Source: Virgisporangium aurantiacum (lineage in GTDB: Bacteria; Actinomycetota; Actinomycetes; Mycobacteriales; Micromonosporaceae). From it: DNA of 64,000 nt. Of this stretch, positions 52,055 through 60,607 are shown piece after piece. The translations under genes and the position numbers were made by a program. Under the pieces are notes generated by a model. It searched no databases. It saw nothing but the letters and a program-made list of their open reading frames with translations, and was not told where the DNA came from. The first letter of the stretch is position 1; every line of letters begins with the position of its first letter. The stretch spans positions 1 to 64,000 of the forward strand of contig NZ_BOPG01000064.1 in the NCBI RefSeq assembly GCF_016863635.1. Direction: 5' to 3'.

Positions 52055-52569
52055 TGGACCTGCATACGTTCGATCTCGGCGCGTTCATGAGTGGTGTCGG
52101 GTCGAGTGACATCACCATGATGGTGAAGATCGACGATGAACGCCAGCGCGAACGACGCAGGCCATGGACCGTTCTCCTGGCGGGTGCCACGGCATTCCGA
52201 TCCGACTGCAGAAGCCTGGAGGAGTGCGTCGAGGTGGCGGTCCGGGAGCTGGGCCGGCCGCTGGGCGCTCGACTGGACAGCATTCTGGAGTCGGCAACCG
52301 GCACCACCGAGCGGGCAGACCTCCTCGCCGTCGACATCGACGACCTCTTCACACAGTTGGCGGATCGCGGCACGACGGTCACGGTTCAGGTCAGGAGGGA
52401 ATCCGAGGCGGTCGGCGACGCGCGGTGGAGCCTGGGCCTCTCCGGTGCCGCGGTCGACGGGCGCGGAATCCAGGCGGGTGGGAACACCCTCGACGAATCA
52501 CTGAAGAGCGGCCTGCGGGAACTGCGCGCGCGATCCGCGGAATGGGAGTGGCTGGACCTCTACCTGTAG
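52054..52569 (+). CDS. putative immunity protein for the RHS-Doc toxin, family not recognised
   Basis: This is a 171-residue acidic, soluble protein without signal or membrane segment. The ATG overlaps the last base of the toxin stop (TGATG), the usual toxin-immunity arrangement. It begins MDLHTFDLGAF and ends ARSAEWEWLDLYL, with predicted mixed alpha/beta content and an internal LLAVDIDDLFTQLADRG segment. I recognise no known immunity family, and it is not Phd-like. The Fic inhibitory motif (S/T)xxxE(G/N) is not evident, so neutralisation would be by binding in some other way. Base composition is slightly less GC-rich than its neighbours, as is the toxin tip, suggesting the pair was acquired together by C-terminal exchange. 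Confidence 0.75.
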   Translation: MDLHTFDLGAFMSGVGSSDITMMVKIDDERQRERRRPWTVLLAGATAFRSDCRSLEECVEVAVRELGRPLGARLDSILESATGTTERADLLAVDIDDLFTQLADRGTTVTVQVRRESEAVGDARWSLGLSGAAVDGRGIQAGGNTLDESLKSGLRELRARSAEWEWLDLYL

Positions 52570-52577
52570 ACGGCAGT

Positions 52578-53918
52578 TCAGAGGCCGAACACCGGCAGCG
52601 CGGGCAGCTCCGGCCGGTCCAGCCACGCGGTGAGGAGACCGTCGACGGAGGCGAAGCGCCGGACGTGCTCGCGGAACCCGTCGGTCGTCACCGTGCCGTG
52701 CTGGTGTTCGGCGACCCACGAGCGCAGCAGCGTGAAGAACGCCGCGTCACCCACCCTCGTGCGGAGGGCGTGCAGCGTCAACGCGCCGCGCTTGTAGACC
52801 GTCGGATCGAACATGCGGTCGACACCCGGGTCCGCGATGACGATGGTCGCCGGTTCCGTCGCGAGGCGGGCGTGCCAGCGGGCGGCGAGGACGTCCGCCG
52901 ACGGGCCGCCGGACACCGCCGACCACAGCCATTCCGCGTAGGTGGCGAAGCCCTCGTTGAGCCAGATGTGCCGCCAGTCGGCGACCGTGAGGCTGTTGCC
53001 GAACCACTGGTGGGCCAGTTCGTGGGCGACCAGCCGCTCGTGGGTGCGCCGCCCGTCGAGGTGGTTGCGGCCGAAGACGGCCATGCCCTGCGCCTCGATC
53101 GGGTCGTCCAGGTCGTCGTCGGCGACCACGACGACGTACTCCCGGAACGGGTACGGCCCGAGCACCTCCTCGAAGACCGCCATGATCTCGCCCTGCCGGG
53201 CGAAGTCGTGGCCGAAGAGGGGCCGTAGCCGGCGCGGGACCGCGGCCCGCTGGGTCACCCCGCCGGTGGCGAGGTCGACCAACTCGTACCGGCCGATCTG
53301 GACGCTCATGAGGTACGGGGCGGTCGGCTCGTTCCGTTCGTACACCCAGGTCCGGGTGCCCGAGCCGCGCCGCAGGGAGACCAGGTCGCCGGTGACCACC
53401 ACGGAGTACGGCGCCGCGGCGGTCAGCGTCACCAGGAACGTGGCCTTGTCGGCGGGCCGGTCGTTGCAGGGGAACCAGGACGGCGCCCCGTTCGGCTGGC
53501 TGGCCACCAGCGCTCCGTCGGTCAGCTCGTCCCAGCCGATGTCGCCCCACCGGCCCGGGATGGGCACCGGGGTCCCGGCGTACCGAATTTCGATCTTGAA
53601 CGCGGTCCCGTAGGCGATCGGCCGCTCCGGTCTGACCCGGAGCTTGCCGGACCGGTGGGCGAACTTCGCCGACCGGCCGTCCACCCGGACGTCCTGAACC
53701 CGGAACGAGCCGAGATCGAGGCTGAACCGGGACAGCGAGTGCATCGCCCGCGCCGTGACGACGGCCTTCCCGGCGAGCCGGTTCGTGGGGACCCGGTAGT
53801 CGAGGTCGAGGTCGTAGTGCAGCACGCGGTACCCGCCGTTGCCGTGCGCGGGCAGGTACGAGTCGGTCGAGTGGTCGGCGCCGGGTGTGGCGCCGAGCGG
53901 CCCGACCCCCGCGGTCAT
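52578..53918 (-). CDS. M1-family zinc metallopeptidase
   Basis: This 446-residue gluzincin has the zinc site HELAH at 299-303 with WFGN following and the third ligand Glu322 in WLNEGFATYAEW. A variant exopeptidase motif EAQGMAVFG replaces GAMEN. The N-terminal beta domain (YRVLHYDLDLDYRVPTNRL) is complete, but the long C-terminal helical domain of aminopeptidase N is missing, as in short actinobacterial M1 proteins. The ATG at 53918 overlaps the stop of the Pls-like synthetase as ATGA, so they are co-expressed. In known epsilon-poly-lysine producers a zinc aminopeptidase degrading the polymer accompanies the synthetase; this enzyme is a candidate for that role, or for trimming another product. 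Confidence 0.92.
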   Translation of the reverse strand: MTAGVGPLGATPGADHSTDSYLPAHGNGGYRVLHYDLDLDYRVPTNRLAGKAVVTARAMHSLSRFSLDLGSFRVQDVRVDGRSAKFAHRSGKLRVRPERPIAYGTAFKIEIRYAGTPVPIPGRWGDIGWDELTDGALVASQPNGAPSWFPCNDRPADKATFLVTLTAAAPYSVVVTGDLVSLRRGSGTRTWVYERNEPTAPYLMSVQIGRYELVDLATGGVTQRAAVPRRLRPLFGHDFARQGEIMAVFEEVLGPYPFREYVVVVADDDLDDPIEAQGMAVFGRNHLDGRRTHERLVAHELAHQWFGNSLTVADWRHIWLNEGFATYAEWLWSAVSGGPSADVLAARWHARLATEPATIVIADPGVDRMFDPTVYKRGALTLHALRTRVGDAAFFTLLRSWVAEHQHGTVTTDGFREHVRRFASVDGLLTAWLDRPELPALPVFGL

Positions 53919-56900
53919 GCCCAGTTCGCGATCGGGTTGCCGAGCCATCTGCTGTCGCCGGGCACCGCGTCACCGCGGGTGACCAGCGAACCCGGCCCCA
54001 CGGTGGTGCCCGCGCCGATGCTCGCGCCCGGCAGGACGATCCCGTGCGGACCCAGCGTGGCGCCCGCGCCCAGGGTCACCCGGTCCATGCTCATGATCCG
54101 ATCATGGAACAGGTGGGTCTGCACCACGCACCCCCGGTTGACGGTGGCGCCCGGCCCGAGCCGAACCAGGTCGTACTCCGGTAGCCAGAGGGTCTCCAGC
54201 CACGCACCCCGGCCGATCTTCGCGCCGAGCGTCCGCAGCCACATGCTCAGCATGGGCGTACCGGTGGCGAAGCGGAACAGCCACGGCGCGGCGAGCACCT
54301 CGACGAACGTGTCGGCGAGCTCGTTGCGCCAGACGAACGACGTCCACAAAGCCCGGTGGGTGGCCCGGAACCGGCCCACCAGCAGCCATTTCGCGGCCGT
54401 CGCGGTGAGCGCGGCGAGGATCGCCGCGAAAAGCAACAGGGGACCGGCGGTGAGCGCGGCCGCCCAGCCGCCGGCGGCCTGCCAGACCCGTGCGAGCGTG
54501 GCGAGGACGAGGACCGCCAGCGCGCCGGCGAGCATCACCGGGACGATCCGGCACAGCTCGATCGCGGCCCGCGCCAGCTTGAGCCGCAGCGGCGGTTGGT
54601 AGGTGCGGCTGGTGTCGGCCGTCTCGGCGGTGCGGCGGAGCGCCATCGGCGGCGCGCCGAGCCACGACGAGCCCTTCTTCGCCTTGCGCGGCGCGGACGA
54701 GAGCACCCCCACCAGGGTCCGCTTGGGCACCGACCGGCCGGGCGCCGCCATGCCCGAGTTGCCGAGGAACGCCCGCTTGCCGATCCGGACCGGAGCCACC
54801 CGCAGCCACCCGTGGCTCAGCTCGTACGTGGCGACCATCGTGTCGTCGGCGAGGAACGCCCCGTCGTCGACCGTCGTCATCGCCGGCAGCGCGAGCACGG
54901 TGGACGCCTCCACGTCGCGGCCGACCTTCGCACCCAGCAGCCGCAACCACACCGGCGTGAACAGGCTGGCGTACATCGGGAAGAGCGCGGACCGGGCCAT
55001 CCCCATCAGGCGCTCGGTCGTCCACACCTGCCACGCCACCCGCCCGCGCACCGGGTGGAAGCCGGCCCGCAGACCGATGCCGAGCAGCCGGACCGCCACC
55101 AGGACGAGCAGTGCATAGGTGACGAAGTAGGCGACGCCCGCCGCCGGGACCATGAGCAGCGCGGCACCCGGGGTCGGCCGGGCCAGCAGCGCGAGGGCCG
55201 GCAGCACCGCCACCACGGGCAGCAGCCCCAGCACCTGGGCGGTCAGGCTGTAGGCGGCCACCCAGGCGCGGGCCCGCCGCTCCGGACGCTGCGCCGGCCA
55301 GGCGGTCGGGTCCTTGGCGGCGGGCACGGCCGGTGAGCCGGCCCAGCGCTGGTTCGCCGGCACCGCACCGGTGACGGTGGACCCGGCGGCGATCTTCGCG
55401 CCCTTGCCGATCCGGGCGCCGGGCATGAGCGTGCTCCGGGCACCGACCCGGCTGCCCGCGCCGACCCGCAGCGCGCCGATCCGGACGACGTCGCCGTCGA
55501 CCCAGTAGCCGGACAGGTCGACCTCGGGCGCGACCGCCGCGCCGCGGCCGAGCTTCAGCAGGCCGGTGACCGGCGGCGCGGAGTGCAGGTCCACGTCCGG
55601 GCCGATCTGCGCGCCGAGGGCCCGCGCGTACGTGATCATCCAGCCCGCTCCGGCGACGCCGGTGGCGCCGGTCAGCTCGGCGAGCCGCTCGGCCGCCCAC
55701 AGCCGGAGGTGGACACTGCCGCCCCGCGGGTGATCGCCCGGACGCACGCCGCGCAGGAGCAGCCGCGCCCCGGCGGCCGCCACCGCGATCCGCCCGGGCG
55801 GGCTGAACAGCAGCACCCAGCCCGCCGCGATCCACCACCAGGAGACCCGCGGTGCCCAGGGCAGCAGGACGTTCCCCAGCGCCGCCAGGACGGTGATCCA
55901 GCGCAGCCCGACGAGCCCGAGCATCGGCAGCATCAGGACGCCCTGGACCAGCCCGGCGCGCAGGGGAGTGGGCCGGACCTCGCGACGGACCGTCGCGGTC
56001 GGGTCCAGCGCGTCGAGCACCGCCGCCATCTGGGCCAGCCGGGGGTGCTGGTAGACGTCGCTCACCGACATCTGCGGGTGCTTCCGCCGGACCCACGCCA
56101 CCAGCTGCGCCGCGCCCAGGCTGCTGCCGCCGCTGCTGAAGAAGTCCGCGTCCGCGGCGGACGGGCGCACGCCGAGGATCTCCTCCCACCCGGCGGCGAG
56201 CCACTCCTGCGTCGCGGTCAACGCGGCGCTTTCGCCGCTTTCGCCGCCGAACGCGCCGGAGACCAGGGGCCAGGGCAGGGCCGCCCGGTCGACCTTCCCC
56301 GACGTCCGCGTCGGAAGCGCGTCGACCTCGGCCAGCAGCGGGACCAGCGCGGCCGGCAGCTGCTCGCGGATGCGTTTCGCGGCCGCGGCGGCGTCGAACC
56401 CGTCGCGCGGCACGACGTAGCCGACCAGCAGCTGGTTGCCCGCGGCGGTCCGCTTCACCGCGGCGGCCGCGCCGGCGACGCCGGGCAGCGCCTGCAGCGC
56501 GGCGTCCACCTCGCCCAGCTCGATCCGCCGCCCGCCGAGCTTCACCTGCTCGTCGCTCCGGCCCAGGAACAGCAGCCCCGCCGGCTCCGCGCGTACCACG
56601 TCGCCGCTGCGGTACGCCCGCTGCCACCCGAGGGCGGGCAGCGGCGCGAACTTCTCGGCGTCCTTCGCCGCGTCGAGGTAGCGGGCCAGGCCGACCCCGC
56701 CGATGACCAGTTCACCGGTGTCGCCCATCGCGACCGGGACGCCGGCCGGGTCGACCACGGCGAGCTCCCAGCCGGCCAGCGGCAGCCCGATGCGCACCGG
56801 ACCCGCGCCGGTCATCCGGGCGGCGCAGGCGACCACGGTCGCCTCGGTGGGGCCGTAGGTGTTCCAGAGCTCGCGTCCCTCGACGGCCAGCCGCTCGGCG

Positions 56901-57757
56901 AGCTCCGGCGGGCACGCCTCGCCGCCGAAGATCAGCAGGCGGACGTCGTCGAGCGCCTCGACCGGCCACAGCGCGGCGAGGGTCGGCACCGTCGACACGA
57001 CGGTGATGCGCTGCTCGATCAACCACGGACCCAGGTCGACGCCGCTGCGCACGAGCGAGCGCTCGGCCGGCACCAGGCAGGCGCCGTGCCGCCAGGCGAG
57101 CCACATCTCCTCACAGGACGCGTCGAAGGCCACCGACAGGCCCGCGAGGACCCGGTCGGACGGCCCGAGCGGGGCATCGTCTGCGAGGAAAAGCTGCGCC
57201 TCGGCGTCGACGAACGCGGCCGCCGCGCCGTGCGGGACCGCCACGCCCTTCGGGGTGCCGGTGGACCCGGACGTGAAGATGATCCAGGCGTCGTCGGCCG
57301 GTTCCGGTCGCCCGGGCCGGCCGCCGGGGGTGCCACGCAGCGTCACGCTCAGCCCGTCACCGATGACCGCGCAGACGTCCGCCTCGCCGAAGACCAGCTC
57401 GGCGCGCTCCTCGGGGTCGTCCGCGTCCACCGGTACGTACGCCGCGCCGGCGGCGAGCACGCCGAGGATCGCCAGGTAGAGATCTGCCGTGCCGGAGGAG
57501 ACCCGGACGCCGACCCGGTCACCGACGCCGATCCCGTGCCCGCTCAGCGTCGCCCGCAGCGCCTCGACCCGGTCGGCCAGCTCACGGTAGGTCAGCGTGG
57601 TGGCGCCGGTGTCGATCGCGCGGCTGGTCGGGTGGGCCCGCACCGTCGCGTCGAGGATGTCGACCAGCGTGCGGCGGACCGGTGCGGAGGGGGAGCGGAA
57701 CACCGCCGGAGCGGCCGGGGCCTCGGGGACAACGGGAAAATCGATCGCTAGGGTCAC
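53915..57757 (-). CDS. Pls/PosA-type membrane NRPS (epsilon-poly-lysine synthetase-like)
   Basis: This 1280-residue single module has an adenylation domain (30-500; IIFTSGSTGTPKG, FDASCEEMW, NTYGPTEAT, GELVIGGVGLARYL, YRSGDVVR, GRSDEQVKLGGRRIELGE, SGKVDR) and a carrier domain (DFFSSGGSSLG, Ser near 544). Three hexapeptide-like domains alternate with three pairs of membrane spans, and the chain ends GDSRWLGNPIANWA. This is the architecture of Pls, which links lysines through the epsilon amine without a condensation domain. Aligning to PheA, I read the pocket code as DAESIGTVVK; the lysine code of BacB is, as I recall, DAESIGSVCK. A cationic polymer or lysine oligomer product is therefore predicted. 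The start GTG 57757 follows a five-codon upstream frame. Confidence 0.9.
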   Translation of the reverse strand: MTLAIDFPVVPEAPAAPAVFRSPSAPVRRTLVDILDATVRAHPTSRAIDTGATTLTYRELADRVEALRATLSGHGIGVGDRVGVRVSSGTADLYLAILGVLAAGAAYVPVDADDPEERAELVFGEADVCAVIGDGLSVTLRGTPGGRPGRPEPADDAWIIFTSGSTGTPKGVAVPHGAAAAFVDAEAQLFLADDAPLGPSDRVLAGLSVAFDASCEEMWLAWRHGACLVPAERSLVRSGVDLGPWLIEQRITVVSTVPTLAALWPVEALDDVRLLIFGGEACPPELAERLAVEGRELWNTYGPTEATVVACAARMTGAGPVRIGLPLAGWELAVVDPAGVPVAMGDTGELVIGGVGLARYLDAAKDAEKFAPLPALGWQRAYRSGDVVRAEPAGLLFLGRSDEQVKLGGRRIELGEVDAALQALPGVAGAAAAVKRTAAGNQLLVGYVVPRDGFDAAAAAKRIREQLPAALVPLLAEVDALPTRTSGKVDRAALPWPLVSGAFGGESGESAALTATQEWLAAGWEEILGVRPSAADADFFSSGGSSLGAAQLVAWVRRKHPQMSVSDVYQHPRLAQMAAVLDALDPTATVRREVRPTPLRAGLVQGVLMLPMLGLVGLRWITVLAALGNVLLPWAPRVSWWWIAAGWVLLFSPPGRIAVAAAGARLLLRGVRPGDHPRGGSVHLRLWAAERLAELTGATGVAGAGWMITYARALGAQIGPDVDLHSAPPVTGLLKLGRGAAVAPEVDLSGYWVDGDVVRIGALRVGAGSRVGARSTLMPGARIGKGAKIAAGSTVTGAVPANQRWAGSPAVPAAKDPTAWPAQRPERRARAWVAAYSLTAQVLGLLPVVAVLPALALLARPTPGAALLMVPAAGVAYFVTYALLVLVAVRLLGIGLRAGFHPVRGRVAWQVWTTERLMGMARSALFPMYASLFTPVWLRLLGAKVGRDVEASTVLALPAMTTVDDGAFLADDTMVATYELSHGWLRVAPVRIGKRAFLGNSGMAAPGRSVPKRTLVGVLSSAPRKAKKGSSWLGAPPMALRRTAETADTSRTYQPPLRLKLARAAIELCRIVPVMLAGALAVLVLATLARVWQAAGGWAAALTAGPLLLFAAILAALTATAAKWLLVGRFRATHRALWTSFVWRNELADTFVEVLAAPWLFRFATGTPMLSMWLRTLGAKIGRGAWLETLWLPEYDLVRLGPGATVNRGCVVQTHLFHDRIMSMDRVTLGAGATLGPHGIVLPGASIGAGTTVGPGSLVTRGDAVPGDSRWLGNPIANWA

Positions 57758-57771
57758 CGGGCGCGCACCAT
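57754..57771 (-). other. five-codon upstream ORF overlapping the Pls-like start
   Basis: ATG GTG CGC GCC CGG TGA encodes MVRAR, with AGGT/GAG just before its ATG. Its TGA overlaps the synthetase GTG as GTGA. The synthetase start itself has no good ribosome site, so its translation may depend on ribosomes ending this minigene. The remaining 145 bases to the next gene hold a dyad GAGTG-A-CACTC (57802-57812) and a minus-strand -10 candidate TAACCT. Confidence 0.4.
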
Positions 57772-57915
57772 CTCTACCTCACGGGTCAACGTCGGCCAGG
57801 CGAGTGACACTCAGCCGCCCGGGGCAGCGTTCCAGGTTACGCGAGTAAATCGCGGGATGACGGCTCCCCTGGCGAACTCGTGTCGCCTGACACACCTCGC
57901 CCGGTGCCGGCGGCT

Positions 57916-58314
57916 TCACCGGCCATGGACGGACAGCGTCACCGTGGTGCCGTCCGGGCGGGTTTCGATGGTCAGGTTGTCGACGGTCCGCTGGACGAGC
58001 CAGAGGCCGCGGCCGCTGGTGTCGTGCGGATCGGGGCGGTGGGGCCGGTAGTCGGCGGGGAGGCCGGTGCCGTGATCGGTGACCCGGCAGCACAGCCGGT
58101 CGTGGGTGCGCCACAGGCGCAGGTGCCCGCCGCCGCCACCGTGCCGGACGGCGTTGGTGATGATCTCGTTGACGGCGACCACGAACCGGTACAGCGCCGC
58201 CTCGGCCAGGCCGTTGCGCTCCGCGTGCCGGTTGACCCGGTGCCGCGTGCCGCGCAGCGTGCTCAGGGTGAAGTCGCAGCTGAGCAGGTCGACGACGGGT
58301 CCGGGTTCAGTCAC
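57916..58314 (-). CDS. HATPase anti-sigma-type serine kinase
   Basis: This 132-residue ATP-binding protein of the RsbW/SpoIIAB group has N-box VVAVNEIITNAVRHGGGG, G1-box VTDHGTGLP and G2-box GRGLWLVQRTVDNL. These small GHKL kinases bind sigma factors or phosphorylate STAS antagonists. The GTG at 58314 overlaps the phosphatase stop by eight bases. With the STAS gene and SpoIIE-type phosphatase upstream on the same strand it completes a partner-switching module. No sigma-factor gene lies in the window, so its target is elsewhere. Confidence 0.92.
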   Translation of the reverse strand: MTEPGPVVDLLSCDFTLSTLRGTRHRVNRHAERNGLAEAALYRFVVAVNEIITNAVRHGGGGGHLRLWRTHDRLCCRVTDHGTGLPADYRPHRPDPHDTSGRGLWLVQRTVDNLTIETRPDGTTVTLSVHGR

Positions 58315-60187
58315 GGCTGAGCCTCTGCCGGCGGACGGCGAGGATGCACGTGTCGTCGTCGGGATTGGCGCGACGGAGTTCGGCGAGCAGGTCCTGCAGC
58401 GGCCGGCGGTTGGGGTTCGCGGTGACGCGGTCGAGGACGGCGACGACGGCGGCGAGTCCGTCGGCGAGGCTGTGTGACCGGTGCTCGATGAGCCCGTCGG
58501 TGTAGAGGAGCAGCAGGTCGTTCGGGCCGAGCGTCGTCGTGGCGGTGTCGTAGCGGGGGCGGCGGACGGCACCCAGAAGGGTTCCGCGGGGTCGGGGGAG
58601 TTCGACGGTGACGCCGTCGCGGGTGAGGAGCGGGGCGGGGTGTCCGGCCTGCGCCCAGGTCAGGTTCTGGGTCGCGGGGTCGTAGCGGGCGACGACCGCG
58701 GTGGCGGTCGCGTCCGGCGGGACGCTGCTGTAGATCAGCTGGTTGAGGTGCTGCAGGAGCGCGGCCGGGTCGCCGGTGGTGGTGGCGGCCAGGGCGGCCA
58801 GGGCGTGGCGCAGTTGTGCCATGGTGGCGGCGGCCTGCACCCCGTGGCCGGCGACGTCACCGACGGCGAGGATCACGCTGCCGTCGTCGGCGACCGCGGC
58901 GTGGTACCAGTCCCCGCCGACCCGGCTCGCCTGTTCGGCGGGCAGGTAGCGCACGGCGGCGCGCAGCCCCGGAAGGTCGATCGGCGCGTCCGGGATGGGC
59001 AGCACGATCTGCTGCAGTTCGGCGGCGAGACGGTGTTCGGCGGCCAGGTTCTCCTGGTGTTCGAGCAGCTGCCGCTCGACCTCGGCGAGCTTGAGCCGGC
59101 TCGTCTCGCGGGCGGTGACGTCCTGGATGATCCCGTAGATCTTCACCGGGCGGCCCTCGGTGTCGCGGACCGCGTCGACCACCGCCCGCAGGTACTTGAT
59201 CTTGTCGTGGATGCGGACGCGGGTGGTCACGTCGATGGTTTCACCGCGGCCGAACGCTTCGGCGGCGTGGCGGCGCAACGCCTCGTCCTCCGGCAGTCCG
59301 AGCGCCTCGGACTCCGCGCGGGGCAGCGGTCCGTCGGCGGGGTCGCGCTCGTAGATGTGGTACATGCCATCGGACCACGTGGTGGCGTCGGTGACGAGGT
59401 CCCACTCGCCCCAGCCGAGATGGCCGAGGCGTTCGGTCTGCGCGATGCGCTCGGCCTGCCGGGTCTGCGCGTCCTGGCGGATCCACGTGTTGATCAGCCC
59501 CGGGCCGGCGGGTTGAATCCGGACCGTCAGCAGGTGCTCGGACGAGCGCTGCTCGTCCGGGTGCACGTAGGGAACGGGGCCGACCGTCCGCGCCTCGCCG
59601 TCGGCCAGGGAATCGACCCAGGCGTGCCACACCGGCCCGCCGACGACGGTCGGATAGATTTCGCTGACCCGTCGCCCGATCAGTTGCGGACCGGTCCGGC
59701 CGGAGAGGTCCACGACCGTCGGGCTGACCGAGGTCAGCTCGAAGTCGTCGATCCGGCCGGAGAGATCCCGCATCGGCGTGACCATGATGTGGTCGCCCGG
59801 CACGGTTTCGAAGATCTGCTGGACGATGCCCGCCCACTCGCCCGGATCGGAGTCGACGCGCGACGGGCGCTGGGGGCGTCGGACGGCCGGGACGCGGGGA
59901 GCCGCGTGCAGGAGCGCCTCGTCCGCGACCTTGTAGAGCCGCCGCGACGGGGTCAGTTGCGTCGTCTCCAACGCGGCGATCACCGCGGCCGCCACGGCGC
60001 TGATGTCCGAACCCTGCTGCGTGGCGCGCAGCCGCAGATGAGCGTGTGCCTCGTCGATCCGGCAACCGATCCGCCCGGCCAGCAGCCCCGCCGCCCGCTC
60101 GCACTGCAGGTCCGGGCTCAGACGCGCCTGGTCGATTTTGACGTCGAGTTCGATCAGGCGCTGCAGGTATCCGTGGTTCGCTTCCAT
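58307..60187 (-). CDS. ANTAR-PAS-PAS-SpoIIE (PP2C) phosphatase
   Basis: This is a 626-residue protein. An N-terminal ANTAR-like helical region spans 25-75 (ERAAGLLAGRIGCRIDEAH, LRLRATQQGSDISAVAAAVI). Two PAS domains follow at about 115-245 and 250-375 (LGHLGWGEWDLVTDATTWSDGMYHIY, KIYGIIQDVTARE), then a coiled-coil linker and a SpoIIE-type PP2C domain (390-620; VGGDWYHAAVADDGSVILAVGDVAGHGVQAA, LLLYTDGLIE). It would dephosphorylate the phospho-STAS partner in response to the PAS ligand. ANTAR domains normally bind RNA hairpins in antitermination regulators, so their fusion to a phosphatase is notable, although known in actinobacteria. The start overlaps the STAS stop by one base. Confidence 0.9.
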   Translation of the reverse strand: MEANHGYLQRLIELDVKIDQARLSPDLQCERAAGLLAGRIGCRIDEAHAHLRLRATQQGSDISAVAAAVIAALETTQLTPSRRLYKVADEALLHAAPRVPAVRRPQRPSRVDSDPGEWAGIVQQIFETVPGDHIMVTPMRDLSGRIDDFELTSVSPTVVDLSGRTGPQLIGRRVSEIYPTVVGGPVWHAWVDSLADGEARTVGPVPYVHPDEQRSSEHLLTVRIQPAGPGLINTWIRQDAQTRQAERIAQTERLGHLGWGEWDLVTDATTWSDGMYHIYERDPADGPLPRAESEALGLPEDEALRRHAAEAFGRGETIDVTTRVRIHDKIKYLRAVVDAVRDTEGRPVKIYGIIQDVTARETSRLKLAEVERQLLEHQENLAAEHRLAAELQQIVLPIPDAPIDLPGLRAAVRYLPAEQASRVGGDWYHAAVADDGSVILAVGDVAGHGVQAAATMAQLRHALAALAATTTGDPAALLQHLNQLIYSSVPPDATATAVVARYDPATQNLTWAQAGHPAPLLTRDGVTVELPRPRGTLLGAVRRPRYDTATTTLGPNDLLLLYTDGLIEHRSHSLADGLAAVVAVLDRVTANPNRRPLQDLLAELRRANPDDDTCILAVRRQRLSRD

Positions 60188-60522
60188 CAGCCGTCGTCAC
60201 GCCGGTCCGGCGACAGGCCGAAGACCTCCAGGAGACCCGCGCAATCGAGCTGGTCGAGAACATAACTCGTGGGATTCTCGACCCGGAAGCCCGCGGAGAT
60301 CTCGTCGGCGGCGCGCATCACCTGTACCAGAGCACCGATGCCGGAGGAGTCGAGAAAGGTGACCGCGGCCAGGTCGACCCGCACCATCGCCGGCCGCCGG
60401 ACACTGATCGCCTCTCGGACTCCGGCCGCGATGTGCGAGACATTGGTGAAATCGAGTTCGCCACCCAGCACCACATCGAGCACACCGTTGTTGACGTCGG
60501 AATCCATGGAAACGATGGTCAT
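60187..60522 (-). CDS. STAS-domain anti-anti-sigma factor
   Basis: The 111-residue STAS protein shows GELDFTNVSHIAAGV and VRVDLAAVTFLDSSGIGALVQVM, with the phosphorylatable serine (Ser59 by analogy with SpoIIAA Ser58) in DSSGIG. Unphosphorylated STAS would sequester the HATPase protein and free its sigma factor. The ATG at 60522 follows a GGTGGGGG site. It is first in the three-gene partner-switching operon; 85 bases separate it from the preceding SARP gene on the same strand. Confidence 0.92.
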   Translation of the reverse strand: MTIVSMDSDVNNGVLDVVLGGELDFTNVSHIAAGVREAISVRRPAMVRVDLAAVTFLDSSGIGALVQVMRAADEISAGFRVENPTSYVLDQLDCAGLLEVFGLSPDRRDDG

Positions 60523-60607
60523 CGTCGAACCCCCACCCGCTGTACCGGCTGATGCTACGCCGCCCGCCGAGACCCGGGAATCGGCCGACGGAGTTACCAC
60601 GCCGGTG

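Noticed and set aside
53915..57757. Ordinary multimodular NRPS cluster
   Set aside because: There is one adenylation and one carrier domain, no condensation or thioesterase domain, and the membrane/hexapeptide layout is specific to Pls-type enzymes.
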